From assembly GCA_966211525.1 (NCBI GenBank), contig CBIHOZ010000015.1:3251-67250 (forward strand): a DNA stretch of 64,000 nt, read 5' to 3'. The DNA comes from Ohtaekwangia sp966211525. GTDB taxonomy: Bacteria; Bacteroidota; Bacteroidia; Cytophagales; Cyclobacteriaceae. A program made the translations under genes and the position numbers. This document shows, one piece after another, positions 34,839 through 42,792 of this stretch. Numbering within the stretch: position 1 is the first letter of the stretch; each line of letters opens with the position of its first letter. Under the pieces are notes generated by a model. The model saw only the letters and a program-made list of their open reading frames with translations, was not told the DNA's origin and did no database searches.

Positions 34839-36050
34839 TTACAGCGGCCACGGGTCATTAAACTTTCTACCGGCATGAAAGCTATATACTTCTTCATCGG
34901 TTAATATACAGGTATATAATTCATCGCGCACCTGCCGGGCGTTCATTTGCGTGCCTATAAATACCAGCTCATTCATACGATCGCTCCATTCTTCATCCCA
35001 CTTCTTGCGAATACTTTTTTCGTCTTGGATATAGGCAGGGTTGCGTACACGCTCCGCTTCGGGGACGGAAGCCCACCATTTACCATATAGTTCTGCCTGC
35101 GAAGAACCGCCCGCCTGGCTCCACACCAACGCATCGTCCGGCCGCGATGCCAGCCAGAATATACCTTTACTCCGAACTATATTTCCGGGAAATTCAGTTT
35201 GGACATATCGCCAGAAACGCTCCGGGTGAAAAGGTCTGTGTGTACGAAAAACAAACGAGCTGATGCCGTATTCTTCTGTCTCCGGTGTGTGCTCGTTATT
35301 CAACTCACGAATCCAGCCGGCAGCCTGCGATGCTTTTTCATAATTAAAGGATTGCGTATCCAGTATATCGCGCGGATCGATCCTGCCCAATACGGACTTG
35401 ATAATTCTGGCACCAGGATTAAGTTTTATCAATATACCTTCCAGTAACTTCAGTTCGCGCACGGATACAAGATCGGTCTTGTTGAGTATAATGACATTGG
35501 CAAATTCAATCTGATCGGTCAGCAGGTTCACAATGGTACGCTGGTCCTGTGTATCATCAGTAAGTTTACGCTTCAATAAAGTATCGGCGCTGCCAAAGTC
35601 CTTAAAGAAGTTAAACGCATCTACTACAGTTACCATCGTATCAAGGCGCGTAATCGCCGACAAATCATACAACGTATCCCCTATATCAAAACTAAACGTT
35701 TGGGCAACGGGCACAGGCTCTGATATACCCGTACTTTCAATAAGCAGGTAATCAAATTTATGTTGCGCTACAAGCTTTTGCACTTCGCGAATCAGGTCAT
35801 CGCGCAGGGTACAGCAAATACAGCCATTGCTCAGCTCTACCAGTTTCTCTTCGGTACGCGACAGCTGTACTTCGTTTGCCACCAGACGCGCATCAATATT
35901 TACTTCGCTCATATCATTTACGATAACGGCTACTTTCAACCCGTGACGATTGTTGAGCACATGGTTCAGCAATGTAGTTTTACCGGCTCCCAAAAAGCCA
36001 GAGAGTACCGTTACCGGAAGTTTCCTCCGCGGTTTAAAAAAATTCATCAT
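34839..36050 (-). CDS. COG0523 (CobW/ZigA-type) GTPase, metal chaperone
   Basis: A 403-residue G3E GTPase with Walker A GFLGAGKTT near residue 18, the metal-binding CICC motif at 77-80 (SNGCICCTLRDD) and NKTD guanine specificity. The C-terminal CobW domain includes FRTHRPFHPERFW. Relatives deliver zinc to target enzymes during metal shortage. It is the last gene of a short operon with a His-rich lipoprotein and a CFFCGG protein whose promoter carries two operator-like dyads, which fits metal-responsive control. The stop codon directly abuts that of the convergent patatin gene. ATG at 36047 is an equally possible start. Confidence 0.9.
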   Translation of the reverse strand: MMNFFKPRRKLPVTVLSGFLGAGKTTLLNHVLNNRHGLKVAVIVNDMSEVNIDARLVANEVQLSRTEEKLVELSNGCICCTLRDDLIREVQKLVAQHKFDYLLIESTGISEPVPVAQTFSFDIGDTLYDLSAITRLDTMVTVVDAFNFFKDFGSADTLLKRKLTDDTQDQRTIVNLLTDQIEFANVIILNKTDLVSVRELKLLEGILIKLNPGARIIKSVLGRIDPRDILDTQSFNYEKASQAAGWIRELNNEHTPETEEYGISSFVFRTHRPFHPERFWRYVQTEFPGNIVRSKGIFWLASRPDDALVWSQAGGSSQAELYGKWWASVPEAERVRNPAYIQDEKSIRKKWDEEWSDRMNELVFIGTQMNARQVRDELYTCILTDEEVYSFHAGRKFNDPWPL

Positions 36051-36090
36051 ATCGTAAAGGGTATATATTTGCTAGCAGGACATTGATTTC

Positions 36091-36483
36091 TTAATGACCA
36101 TGAAACTGCCGTACGCGGGTCGCGATGGAATCGATCTTTACCTTCAATGTTCTTTGTACAGCCACCATTTCTGCTGCTGTTATCGTTATACTTTCGGCCG
36201 GTGCATGATGATGGTGAAATTCACCATGATGATCTGCTTCGTTACCCGGAACTTCAACCAAATCAGCTTTCCAGTTTTGAATTGCCTTAATATATAGCTT
36301 TACGGAATCCTGTATCGCTGTATCCGTTGACAGCACATAAAGACTATCCTCAAGCTTCGAAGCAGTTTGTATAGCTGCATTGTGGATCGCAGCAGCTTCC
36401 TTCCATAGTTTTTCGTCATCCTTTCCTTGCGTGCACGCAACTAATATCCATGCACAGATCAATATATAGCGGTATAGGTGCAC
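36091..36483 (-). CDS. His-rich lipoprotein of the metal locus
   Basis: A 130-residue protein with a lipobox (ICAWILVACTQG, Cys near 17). The mature part is mostly helical and contains the cluster EADHHGEFHHHHAP near residues 82-95, a likely zinc or other metal-binding site, plus a terminal RQFHGH. It sits one base after the CFFCGG gene and 40 bases before the COG0523 GTPase. A periplasmic zinc-buffering or delivery role is inferred from these residues and the neighbours. Confidence 0.75.
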   Translation of the reverse strand: MHLYRYILICAWILVACTQGKDDEKLWKEAAAIHNAAIQTASKLEDSLYVLSTDTAIQDSVKLYIKAIQNWKADLVEVPGNEADHHGEFHHHHAPAESITITAAEMVAVQRTLKVKIDSIATRVRQFHGH

Positions 36484-36484
36484 A

Positions 36485-36931
36485 TCATTTTCCGGTTATC
36501 AGTTCAGCATCGTTCAGAATAAAATTCATGTGATCGATATCGCTGTCGTTCAGCTTCAGTATACCTTTTACAGCAATGATCTGATCGGCCTTGAAACGCG
36601 GTGGTTTTACTTTAAAGTATATTTCCGCTACCGATGCAGGACTTGCACCTCCACAGAAAAAACACATGGAATACGGAAATTTGGACAGAATGATCATCCG
36701 TCTATCATCAAGATCCATGGGGAGATAATGTCCTTTCAATGTAAACTCCTTCCCTTCGAGTGCACGGATCTTAGTATCAAAGAATGGATAGAGGTAATAC
36801 TCGTTCTCTTCCTTGAAATACTTTTCGGTAAACTTTACACGCGCCAGTATATCCCAGCCGTCATCCGATAAAGCAGCCTGTCCAAAGGACACCTGCACAA
36901 ACAGCAATGGTATAAATAATAGCCTTCTCAT
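36485..36931 (-). CDS. Exported CFFCGG protein, first copy
   Basis: A 148-residue exported protein (signal MRRLLFIPLLFVQVSFGQ). The core reads EGKEFTLKGHYLPMD...MIILSKFPYSMCFFCGGASPASVAEI and KADQIIAVKGILKLN, i.e. an OB-like strand pattern with a Cys-x2-Cys pair. It is a close paralogue of 37724..38167 in the same locus. The arrangement resembles the DUF3299-type proteins that accompany ABC zinc uptake systems (Zrg of Vibrio), but I am comparing layout, not aligning. Its start codon lies four bases from an operator-like dyad. Confidence 0.78.
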   Translation of the reverse strand: MRRLLFIPLLFVQVSFGQAALSDDGWDILARVKFTEKYFKEENEYYLYPFFDTKIRALEGKEFTLKGHYLPMDLDDRRMIILSKFPYSMCFFCGGASPASVAEIYFKVKPPRFKADQIIAVKGILKLNDSDIDHMNFILNDAELITGK

Positions 36932-36934
36932 AAA

Positions 36935-36949
36935 TGCAACAACGTTGCA
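36935..36949. promoter_or_regulatory. Operator-like dyad 1 (TGCAAC-N3-GTTGCA)
   Basis: A perfect 6-3-6 inverted repeat located between the -7 box and the start codon of the CFFCGG gene, overlapping the end of the -7 box. Size and symmetry suit a dimeric Fur/Zur-type repressor. Binding here would block the promoter. Confidence 0.7.
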
Positions 36950-36977
36950 AATATAGAAACATAAAAATTAAATGCAA
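36948..36977 (-). promoter_or_regulatory. Promoter of the CFFCGG-lipoprotein-COG0523 operon
   Basis: On the minus strand a -7 box TATATTTG (36948-36955, perfect TAnnTTTG) is preceded by exactly 19 bases and a -33 TTG (36975-36977). Both elements overlap the two dyads, so the promoter is almost entirely enclosed by operator sequence. Confidence 0.75.
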
Positions 36978-36987
36978 CATAGTTGCA
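36973..36987. promoter_or_regulatory. Operator-like dyad 2 (TGCAAC-N3-GTTGCA)
   Basis: Second copy of the same 6-3-6 dyad, its centre 38 bases from the first. It contains the -33 TTG. Two identical sites flanking one promoter suggest a single regulator controls it. Confidence 0.7.
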
Positions 36988-37014
36988 AGTAACTTTTCCA
37001 GCTTGATGGGTGGA

Positions 37015-37680
37015 TTAAATGGATTCGATGAATGACTGCGTAGCGTCTGCGAGTTCGGGAATCAACTCAATCTTTTTTGCTTTGAAGCTATGATCGGCTC
37101 CTTCGAAGGAAACCAGTTTCGCGTTCGCGAGTGATGAAGTAACTTTCGTGATCAGGCTCCATTCAGCCAGGGCATCGCGTGTGCCTTGCAGAAATAGCAT
37201 CGGTATAGTAATGTCATGCAGATGTTCTGAGCGATCTATAGCAGGCGCGCCCGCAGGATGTAACGGAAAGCCATAGAAAATTATACCCTTCACGGAACTG
37301 AACTGTTGTTTGGCAAGCAATTGAGACGTCATGCGACCACCAAATGATTTACCGCTTACATACAACGGCAGGGCTGGATAATGTTTCGATGTATACCCGA
37401 TTACCTGCTCAATAGTTTTGTGGGCAGTGGCCGGTACATCAGGTCGTTTCTTTCCGTTCTCCATATAGGGAAAGTTAAAACGTACCGTGCCAATGGAACG
37501 CTCTGCCAACGCCTGGGCCAGACGCACCATAAACATATGATTCATTCCGGCACCTGCACCGTGGGCAAGTGTCATCATCGCTGTGCATGATGCTGGTTCC
37601 ACAATAACTGCCGATACCGCTCCTATACTTTCGGAGACCGGTATACTGATTGTCTTTTCCTTGATCTTCGGTTTCGTCAT
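37015..37680 (-). CDS. Alpha/beta hydrolase (dienelactone hydrolase-like)
   Basis: A 221-residue cytoplasmic alpha/beta hydrolase with LAHGAGAGMNHMF (oxyanion region), nucleophile elbow SGKSFGGRM, the acid region FLQGTRDALAE and the His of EGADHSFK. It resembles the small Tex30/KANSL3-like hydrolase family common in bacteria. It is placed between the two halves of the metal locus, downstream of the permease and second CFFCGG gene, but I see no reason to give it a metal role. Confidence 0.85.
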   Translation of the reverse strand: MTKPKIKEKTISIPVSESIGAVSAVIVEPASCTAMMTLAHGAGAGMNHMFMVRLAQALAERSIGTVRFNFPYMENGKKRPDVPATAHKTIEQVIGYTSKHYPALPLYVSGKSFGGRMTSQLLAKQQFSSVKGIIFYGFPLHPAGAPAIDRSEHLHDITIPMLFLQGTRDALAEWSLITKVTSSLANAKLVSFEGADHSFKAKKIELIPELADATQSFIESI

Positions 37681-37723
37681 GCTATATATAGTTTAGAGGA
37701 AACCGATCGTCTGTATGCGGCAG

Positions 37724-38167
37724 TTATTTACTTACCAATACAGCATCGGTTAAAATGAAATTTACGTGATCGAGGTTTTCAGCGTTCAGCTTTAATTTAC
37801 CTTTCACGGTGATCAGATCATCTACCTGGAATTTACGCGGCTCTTTCGCGAAGTTAACTTCTGCTATAGATTCGGGGCCACCTCCGCCACAAAAGAAACA
37901 CTGACTCATTGGATATTTGGAGATGATGATATAGGTGCCGTCTTCCGGAGCGAAGGGAACATAAAATCCCTGCACGGTAATCTCTTTACCTTCCAGCGCT
38001 TTGATCTCGGCCGGGAAAGTCGGGTAGAAAAGATACTCACCAAGTTTTTCATAGTACTTTGGTTCGAACTTCGTTTTGGCAAACGTCTCCCACATATCCG
38101 TTTTTCCCTGCGCCAGTAAACTTCCTGCACACAGTATAAATGCTCCCAGCAAACTGATCTTCTTCAT
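37724..38167 (-). CDS. Exported CFFCGG protein, second copy
   Basis: A 147-residue exported protein (signal MKKISLLGAFILCAGSLLAQ) sharing EGKEITVQGFYVPF, KYPMSQCFFCGGGGPESIAEVNF and LITVKGKLKLNAENLDHVNFIL with the gene at 36485. It lies downstream of the ABC permease and ATPase genes, so it may be a periplasmic partner of that transporter. The conserved Cys pair may bind metal. The two copies appear to have arisen by duplication within this locus. Confidence 0.8.
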   Translation of the reverse strand: MKKISLLGAFILCAGSLLAQGKTDMWETFAKTKFEPKYYEKLGEYLFYPTFPAEIKALEGKEITVQGFYVPFAPEDGTYIIISKYPMSQCFFCGGGGPESIAEVNFAKEPRKFQVDDLITVKGKLKLNAENLDHVNFILTDAVLVSK

Positions 38168-38202
38168 AGCTTTATATTCTTCTAGTTTATTCGTTTTTTA
38201 TT

Positions 38203-38276
38203 TCCCGCCGATATCGCAGATGGACGCAGACTTTAAATGCAAATTTCTTCTGCGTAAATCTGTGCCTTCTGCGGGA
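38203..38276. repeat. REP-like imperfect inverted repeat
   Basis: About 28-base arms (38203-38230 and 38249-38276) are imperfect inverted copies: both outer ends read TCCCGC inwards and both inner ends contain ACGCAGA, with CAGAT in between. The core CGCAGAT...ATCTGTG / TCTGCG is like dispersed palindromic elements seen in many bacteria. It lies between the permease and the second CFFCGG gene. No other copy was noticed in the window. Confidence 0.6.
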
Positions 38277-38284
38277 ATTGAATT

Positions 38285-39544
38285 TTAATTCCCTCCGAGT
38301 ACTTTTGATATATCGGTACGATACGCTTGTATGGCCGGAATCACAGCACATATCAAACCCAGTAACAAACTTCCGCCCAAAATTATCCATTCTTCCGGAT
38401 AGAAAATAAATCCGTTGATACCGGCTTTCTGTGTTTCCTCAACCATTCCCGATAAAAGAACGAGTACACCATGTCCCATCAACAACCCGATGAGACTTCC
38501 CAGCACCGTAAGCACTCCGCCTTCCAGCAAAATCGAAACAAATAGTTTTGTTCGCGATGCCCCCATCGAGCGCATAATAGCCAGATCGTATCTACGCTCT
38601 TTTAACGAATTATACAATGCAATAAATATACTCAATCCCGATATAACGATGAGCACATACGCAAAGCCCATGAGTATATCTACACCTACACCGAGAATGG
38701 AAAACAAACGTGCTGTCTCAAATGCAGGAGATGCGGCCTGCAAACTGCTTTGCGAGTTTACTAATCGCGGCAACTGTATAGCGCCCATCGGGGAACGATA
38801 CTGAATGAGCATGGACGTAATTTCTTTCAGTGAATCGCCTTTCGCTACAGATGGCACCAAAGGAGACGGTATAAAGTTTGAATCAGCTGCATGTTCATGT
38901 TCGGCATGTTCTTCTTCCTCTTCACCGTGTTCTTCATGCATTTCCCAAACGCTCTCTACATTGGTAAGTATCAGATTGTCCAACACGCTGTTTGTGGGCT
39001 TGAGTATACCAACCACTATATATTGATGTTCGTTGTGTGTATGGCCACCATCGGCAAGTCCGTGAGCACTGGCAAATTTATCGCCTATCTTTAATTGCGT
39101 AAGCATGGCCACATTAGCACCGATGGTAACTTCCAGGTTCTTCTTCCACCAGTTGCCTTGTTGTATTTCGGCTTTGTACAGCGCTGCATACTTTTGACTG
39201 GTACCAATAATTCGATATGATTGATAGCTATCGCCCAATGCCAGCGGTATAGCATTTTTTACCAGGCGATGTTTGGCAAAGCGTTCTGCTTCATTCAGCT
39301 TGATGTTGCCTGTTGGGAAATCGACATGAAATATATTACAAAGTATAAGTTGCAGCGGGCTGCCCTTCGCTCCTACTACCAGATCTATACCACGCGCATT
39401 TTCGGTAATTTTTTGTTCGAGCTGTTTATTGAAAAGCAGCAGTATCGTGATAACCGCTATTCCCAGTGAAAGCAGCAGAATGTTAATAGCCGTATTGAGA
39501 GGTCTTGCCTTGAGATAATTCCAGACGAGTGTGAAAATAGACAT
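38285..39544 (-). CDS. ABC transporter permease (FtsX/MacB type)
   Basis: A 419-residue integral membrane protein with an N-terminal helix (IFTLVWNYLKARPLNTAINILLLSLGIAVITILLLF), a large periplasmic domain and three C-terminal helices with RRYDLAIMRSMGASRTKLFVSILLEG, the FtsX-type signature. The periplasmic domain contains HGLADGGHTHNEH and an acidic/histidine stretch (MHEEHGEEEEEHAEHEH) near residues 195-215, probably metal-binding. Together with the ATPase and CFFCGG proteins this suggests a metal (zinc) export or uptake system comparable in layout to Zrg; direction of transport is not known. Confidence 0.88.
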   Translation of the reverse strand: MSIFTLVWNYLKARPLNTAINILLLSLGIAVITILLLFNKQLEQKITENARGIDLVVGAKGSPLQLILCNIFHVDFPTGNIKLNEAERFAKHRLVKNAIPLALGDSYQSYRIIGTSQKYAALYKAEIQQGNWWKKNLEVTIGANVAMLTQLKIGDKFASAHGLADGGHTHNEHQYIVVGILKPTNSVLDNLILTNVESVWEMHEEHGEEEEEHAEHEHAADSNFIPSPLVPSVAKGDSLKEITSMLIQYRSPMGAIQLPRLVNSQSSLQAASPAFETARLFSILGVGVDILMGFAYVLIVISGLSIFIALYNSLKERRYDLAIMRSMGASRTKLFVSILLEGGVLTVLGSLIGLLMGHGVLVLLSGMVEETQKAGINGFIFYPEEWIILGGSLLLGLICAVIPAIQAYRTDISKVLGGN

Positions 39545-39590
39545 GCTACAATAATTAAAGTATACAATGAGTATAAATGCAGATAACTTT

Positions 39591-40226
39591 CTATAGGGAT
39601 GATAACCGAACCTGATTTGATATTTTATCCTTGAGGCGCTGATCGTGCGTGGCCACCAGCAATGTAGACTGATGCTGATTCGCTACATCCATTAACAGGT
39701 GTATAACACGCTCGCAGTTTTTGTCGTCCAGCGCAGACGTTGGTTCATCCGCAAAAATGATCGAAGGTTTATTGAGCACCGCGCGGGCAATCGCTACACG
39801 TTGTGCCTGTCCGTGGCTCAGTTGCGTAACGTGACTCTTCCGTTTTTCAGCAAGTCCTAATCCCGAAAGTACTTCGGTAATTCTTTCGCGTTCTATTTTT
39901 AATCCCGCGAGGTAAGGCGCCATCATTAAATTCTTTTCAACGGTTAGTGCATTGATGAGATGGTTGCGTTGAAAGATAAAGCCTATATGCTGCCCGCGAA
40001 AACGATCGAGCGAAGTTTCGGATAACTGCGCCAATTCAGTGTCTTCAATTTTAACCGAGCCCGAGTAATGACGCAGTAGCCCTCCCAGCAAATGAAGCAA
40101 CGTTGTCTTACCACTGCCGGATTCCCCCAACAGTAAACAATGCTCGCAACGCCTTACCTGGAAATCAGGAAACCGGATGGCATTACCGGCAGCATATTGA
40201 AATGAAAGATTCTGAACTGAAATCAT
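39591..40226 (-). CDS. ABC transporter ATP-binding protein (LolD/MacB type)
   Basis: A 211-residue ATPase with Walker A LGESGSGKTTLLHL, the Q-loop IFQRNHLI, signature LSHGQAQRVAIARAVL and Walker B IIFADEPTSALDD. It is the energy partner of the FtsX-type permease 46 bases downstream. Short ATPases of this subfamily drive mechanotransmission rather than channel transport, which fits the MacB/LolCDE-like permease. Confidence 0.93.
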   Translation of the reverse strand: MISVQNLSFQYAAGNAIRFPDFQVRRCEHCLLLGESGSGKTTLLHLLGGLLRHYSGSVKIEDTELAQLSETSLDRFRGQHIGFIFQRNHLINALTVEKNLMMAPYLAGLKIERERITEVLSGLGLAEKRKSHVTQLSHGQAQRVAIARAVLNKPSIIFADEPTSALDDKNCERVIHLLMDVANQHQSTLLVATHDQRLKDKISNQVRLSSL

Positions 40227-40266
40227 ACTATACTGATTGTGTTTTCAATTTAGGCGCGATGTTGAA

Positions 40267-40299
40267 AATAAAAAACCTTCCTGTGATTAACGGAAGGTT
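40267..40299 (-). terminator. Rho-independent terminator of the THUMP methyltransferase
   Basis: An 8-bp stem (AACCTTCC 40274-40281 with GGAAGGTT 40292-40299) is followed on the minus strand by TTTTTTATTTT. It separates the methyltransferase from the ABC ATPase gene. Confidence 0.9.
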
Positions 40300-40315
40300 A
40301 TGTTTTACGGAATCG

Positions 40316-41506
40316 TTATTCCTGGCTGACTTTTTCTCTTCGATCCTTGTCTTTACTGCCGGCATACAACTCGTACTCCAGCAAACGACAATCAATTTTG
40401 GCGTTGTAGAATTCTATTCTTCGGCGAGCCTTGAGTCCTATCTTTTTTGCGAGATCAAGATTACCGGTAAATATATAGCCGGTATATCCTTTGCATTTCT
40501 GTTTCAGAAAATCGCCCATGCGTGCATACGTTTCTTCCAGTTGCTTTACATCGCCCAGGCGCTCGCCATACTCGGGGTTAAAGTAAACAACGCCTTCTGT
40601 ACCTTCGGGAACATCTGTCAAGGCAAAATCACATCGCTTGAAGTGAATCAGGTTTTCAACACCGGCTATCCCTGCATTTACCTTTGATACATTGATCGCA
40701 TCATCACTGATGTCCGTTGCCTCCACGTGTAATCCCGGCACTTCTTTTATCTGATCGCGCAGCCTTTGCATCTCCGCCAGATATACCTGCTCATCATAAT
40801 CTTTCAGATGCATGAAGGAGTAATTGGTTCTATATAAACCCGGTCTGCGATTAGTGGCGAGTAATGCAGCTTCAATCGCTACCGTACCGGAACCACACAT
40901 CGGGTTGATGAACGGTGACTGGCGATCCCACTTGGTAGCCATTACCGTTGATGCCGCCAGCGCTTCGAGCATGGGAGCTTTACCCGGTATCTTCCTATAG
41001 CCGTGCTTCGCGAGTGTTTCACCGGAAGTATCGATAAATACTTCGGCACGATCGTCTTTCCAGTATAAATGAATTACCACTCCGGTGAGATCAGGACCCG
41101 AGTCAGGTCGCACACTGGTTTCTCTTCGGAGTTTATCTACAATAGCATCTTTTACTTTAACGTTAACAAACATCTCGTTATTCACAGTGAGTTGATCGAC
41201 CGTGCACGTAACAGATATATAGGCTGTGTTGTTAAGTATATTTTCCCACGGCATCCGTACCAATACATTGTATAATTCTTCCGGATGCTCGGCACGAAAT
41301 TCCTTGAGTGAATAATGTACCTGACTGGCACAACGCAGGTTGAGATTAAGCCGGATACAATCGGCCATGGTTCCTTCAAGTTCGACACCTGTTTGAAAAG
41401 TTCGGGTAAGCGTAAAGCCAAGTTCTGTTACCTCCAGTTCGAGATAAGGTGTTAACCGTTTATTGCACGTAATGATGATACGACTGCGATCAGAAAAAAC
41501 ATTCAT
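40316..41506 (-). CDS. THUMP-domain class I rRNA methyltransferase
   Basis: A 396-residue RNA methyltransferase of the RlmL / YpsC type. The N-terminal ferredoxin-like/THUMP part (about 1-165) contains LNLRCASQVHYSLKEFRAEH. The catalytic domain has INPMCGSGTVAIEAALLA (SAM motif) and VYFNPEYGERLGD, where Glu replaces the second Pro of the canonical NPPY. It probably makes an N2-methylguanosine in 23S rRNA. It lies directly after birA on the same strand. Confidence 0.88.
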   Translation of the reverse strand: MNVFSDRSRIIITCNKRLTPYLELEVTELGFTLTRTFQTGVELEGTMADCIRLNLNLRCASQVHYSLKEFRAEHPEELYNVLVRMPWENILNNTAYISVTCTVDQLTVNNEMFVNVKVKDAIVDKLRRETSVRPDSGPDLTGVVIHLYWKDDRAEVFIDTSGETLAKHGYRKIPGKAPMLEALAASTVMATKWDRQSPFINPMCGSGTVAIEAALLATNRRPGLYRTNYSFMHLKDYDEQVYLAEMQRLRDQIKEVPGLHVEATDISDDAINVSKVNAGIAGVENLIHFKRCDFALTDVPEGTEGVVYFNPEYGERLGDVKQLEETYARMGDFLKQKCKGYTGYIFTGNLDLAKKIGLKARRRIEFYNAKIDCRLLEYELYAGSKDKDRREKVSQE

Positions 41507-41539
41507 GCTGCAAAGATGCTTGAATAATTTACACCTGCA

Positions 41540-42304
41540 TTATTGCAGGTAACTGATTTCCTTCAGATCAAATGTTTTTACTTCCCCGGTATCGTTGCGC
41601 AGCACGTTCAGTTTGCCGCTATCATCAATACCCTGAATAACACCTGAAAAATTTTCGCCATGGGATGCGAACTGATGTACTTCATCTTTCCAGTATAAAG
41701 CATCGAGGTAATCGCTTTTGATTTTAGCCACCGAGTTCTGACGCAATTGCAGATAACGCGCTTCAACCTTTTGCAGGAGTTGTTCAAGTTCGTCTTGCAA
41801 TAAATGTTCAGTCCCGGTAACTATACTTAACGAAGTGGCTGTATCGTTATTAAAATCCTGCTGGTTGATATTGATACCAATACCGGCAACCGAATTGGTG
41901 AAGCGCGAACCCTGCACCTGGTTTTCAATTAAAATACCACAAAGCTTTTTTTTACCGACCATCAAATCGTTGGGCCATTTGATGTGACTATTTGAAATTT
42001 TCTTTGTTACCAGGTAATCGTGAATGCCAAGAGAAATAATCATATTCAGAAAGAATTGATCTTTCAAATCAAGGAATACCGGTCTCAGAATAATGGAGAA
42101 AGTAAGATTCATTCCCGGCTTTGCTTCCCATGAATTTCCGCGCTGACCACGGCCTGCAGTTTGATTATTGGTAATTACCACAGTACCTTCCGGTGTTGAA
42201 GACTGCTGGCATAGTTGCAGGGCAAGGGTGTTGGTTGAGTGACATTCCGGCACAAAAACTAAGTTGCCGCCCATGAAAAGGGTATTGGCAGGAATTTTAT
42301 ACAA
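41540..42304 (-). CDS. birA: Biotin--[acetyl-CoA-carboxylase] ligase
   Basis: A 254-residue biotin protein ligase without the N-terminal DNA-binding domain of E. coli BirA. Visible: ECHSTNTLAL, NNQTAGRGQRGNSWEAKPGMNLTFS (GRGRRG-like biotinyl-AMP loop), IKWPNDLMVGKKKLCGIL and GIGININQ. It attaches biotin to the carboxyl carrier protein in the cytoplasm. It is divergent from rsfS, an arrangement common in Bacteroidota. Confidence 0.95.
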   Translation of the reverse strand: MYKIPANTLFMGGNLVFVPECHSTNTLALQLCQQSSTPEGTVVITNNQTAGRGQRGNSWEAKPGMNLTFSIILRPVFLDLKDQFFLNMIISLGIHDYLVTKKISNSHIKWPNDLMVGKKKLCGILIENQVQGSRFTNSVAGIGININQQDFNNDTATSLSIVTGTEHLLQDELEQLLQKVEARYLQLRQNSVAKIKSDYLDALYWKDEVHQFASHGENFSGVIQGIDDSGKLNVLRNDTGEVKTFDLKEISYLQ

Positions 42305-42315
42305 GGTATTTTGTT

Positions 42316-42323
42316 TAATTTTG
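42316..42323 (+). promoter_or_regulatory. -7 promoter box of rsfS-ftsH
   Basis: TAATTTTG at 42316-42323 is a perfect TAnnTTTG match, 29 bases before the rsfS ATG. A clear -33 TTG is not seen. Confidence 0.45.
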
Positions 42324-42352
42324 AGAGTTAATCTAAAAACGAATATAGTTTA

Positions 42353-42727
42353 ATGGCAAAAAAAAGAAAGGGAGCCAATTCAGAAAAACTGAGTGAAGTG
42401 ATTGTGAAGGGCATGCAGGAAAAAAAAGCATTGGACATCGTTATCATGGATCTTCGTAAAGTAAAAAATGCTGTGGCTGATTTCTTTATTGTTTGCTCTG
42501 GTAATTCTGATAAGCAGCTCGATGCCATTGCCGACTCAATTGACGCAGAAGTTTTCAAGGCGCTGAAAGAAAATCCCTGGCACATCGAAGGAAAAAACAA
42601 TAAAGAGTGGATGCTACTCGACTACACAGATGTAGTTGCCCATGTTTTCAGAAAAGACCGCAGAGAATTTTATGCCCTTGAACGCTTGTGGGGCGATGCT
42701 GAAATCACTGAAATTGATGGCGATTGA
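42353..42727 (+). CDS. rsfS: Ribosomal silencing factor
   Basis: A 124-residue RsfS/DUF143 protein with IVIMDLRKVKNAVADFFIVCSGNSDKQLDAIADSI and the family ending WHIEGKNNKEWMLLDYTDVVAHVF. It binds ribosomal protein uL14 of the large subunit and prevents subunit joining under starvation. It is followed 65 bases later by ftsH, the usual order in this phylum. Confidence 0.96.
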   Translation: MAKKRKGANSEKLSEVIVKGMQEKKALDIVIMDLRKVKNAVADFFIVCSGNSDKQLDAIADSIDAEVFKALKENPWHIEGKNNKEWMLLDYTDVVAHVFRKDRREFYALERLWGDAEITEIDGD

Positions 42728-42792
42728 ACCAAAAGCTTTTTAACTCGTTAATGTTTTGATATTTTTAAATTGATTGAATAAGAACGTAAGAA

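Noticed and set aside
41533..41550. Seven-bp hairpin ACCTGCA-TTAT-TGCAGGT around the birA stop codon
   Set aside because: It lacks a T-run on either strand and the two flanking genes are on the same strand only 33 bases apart, so a terminator is not supported.
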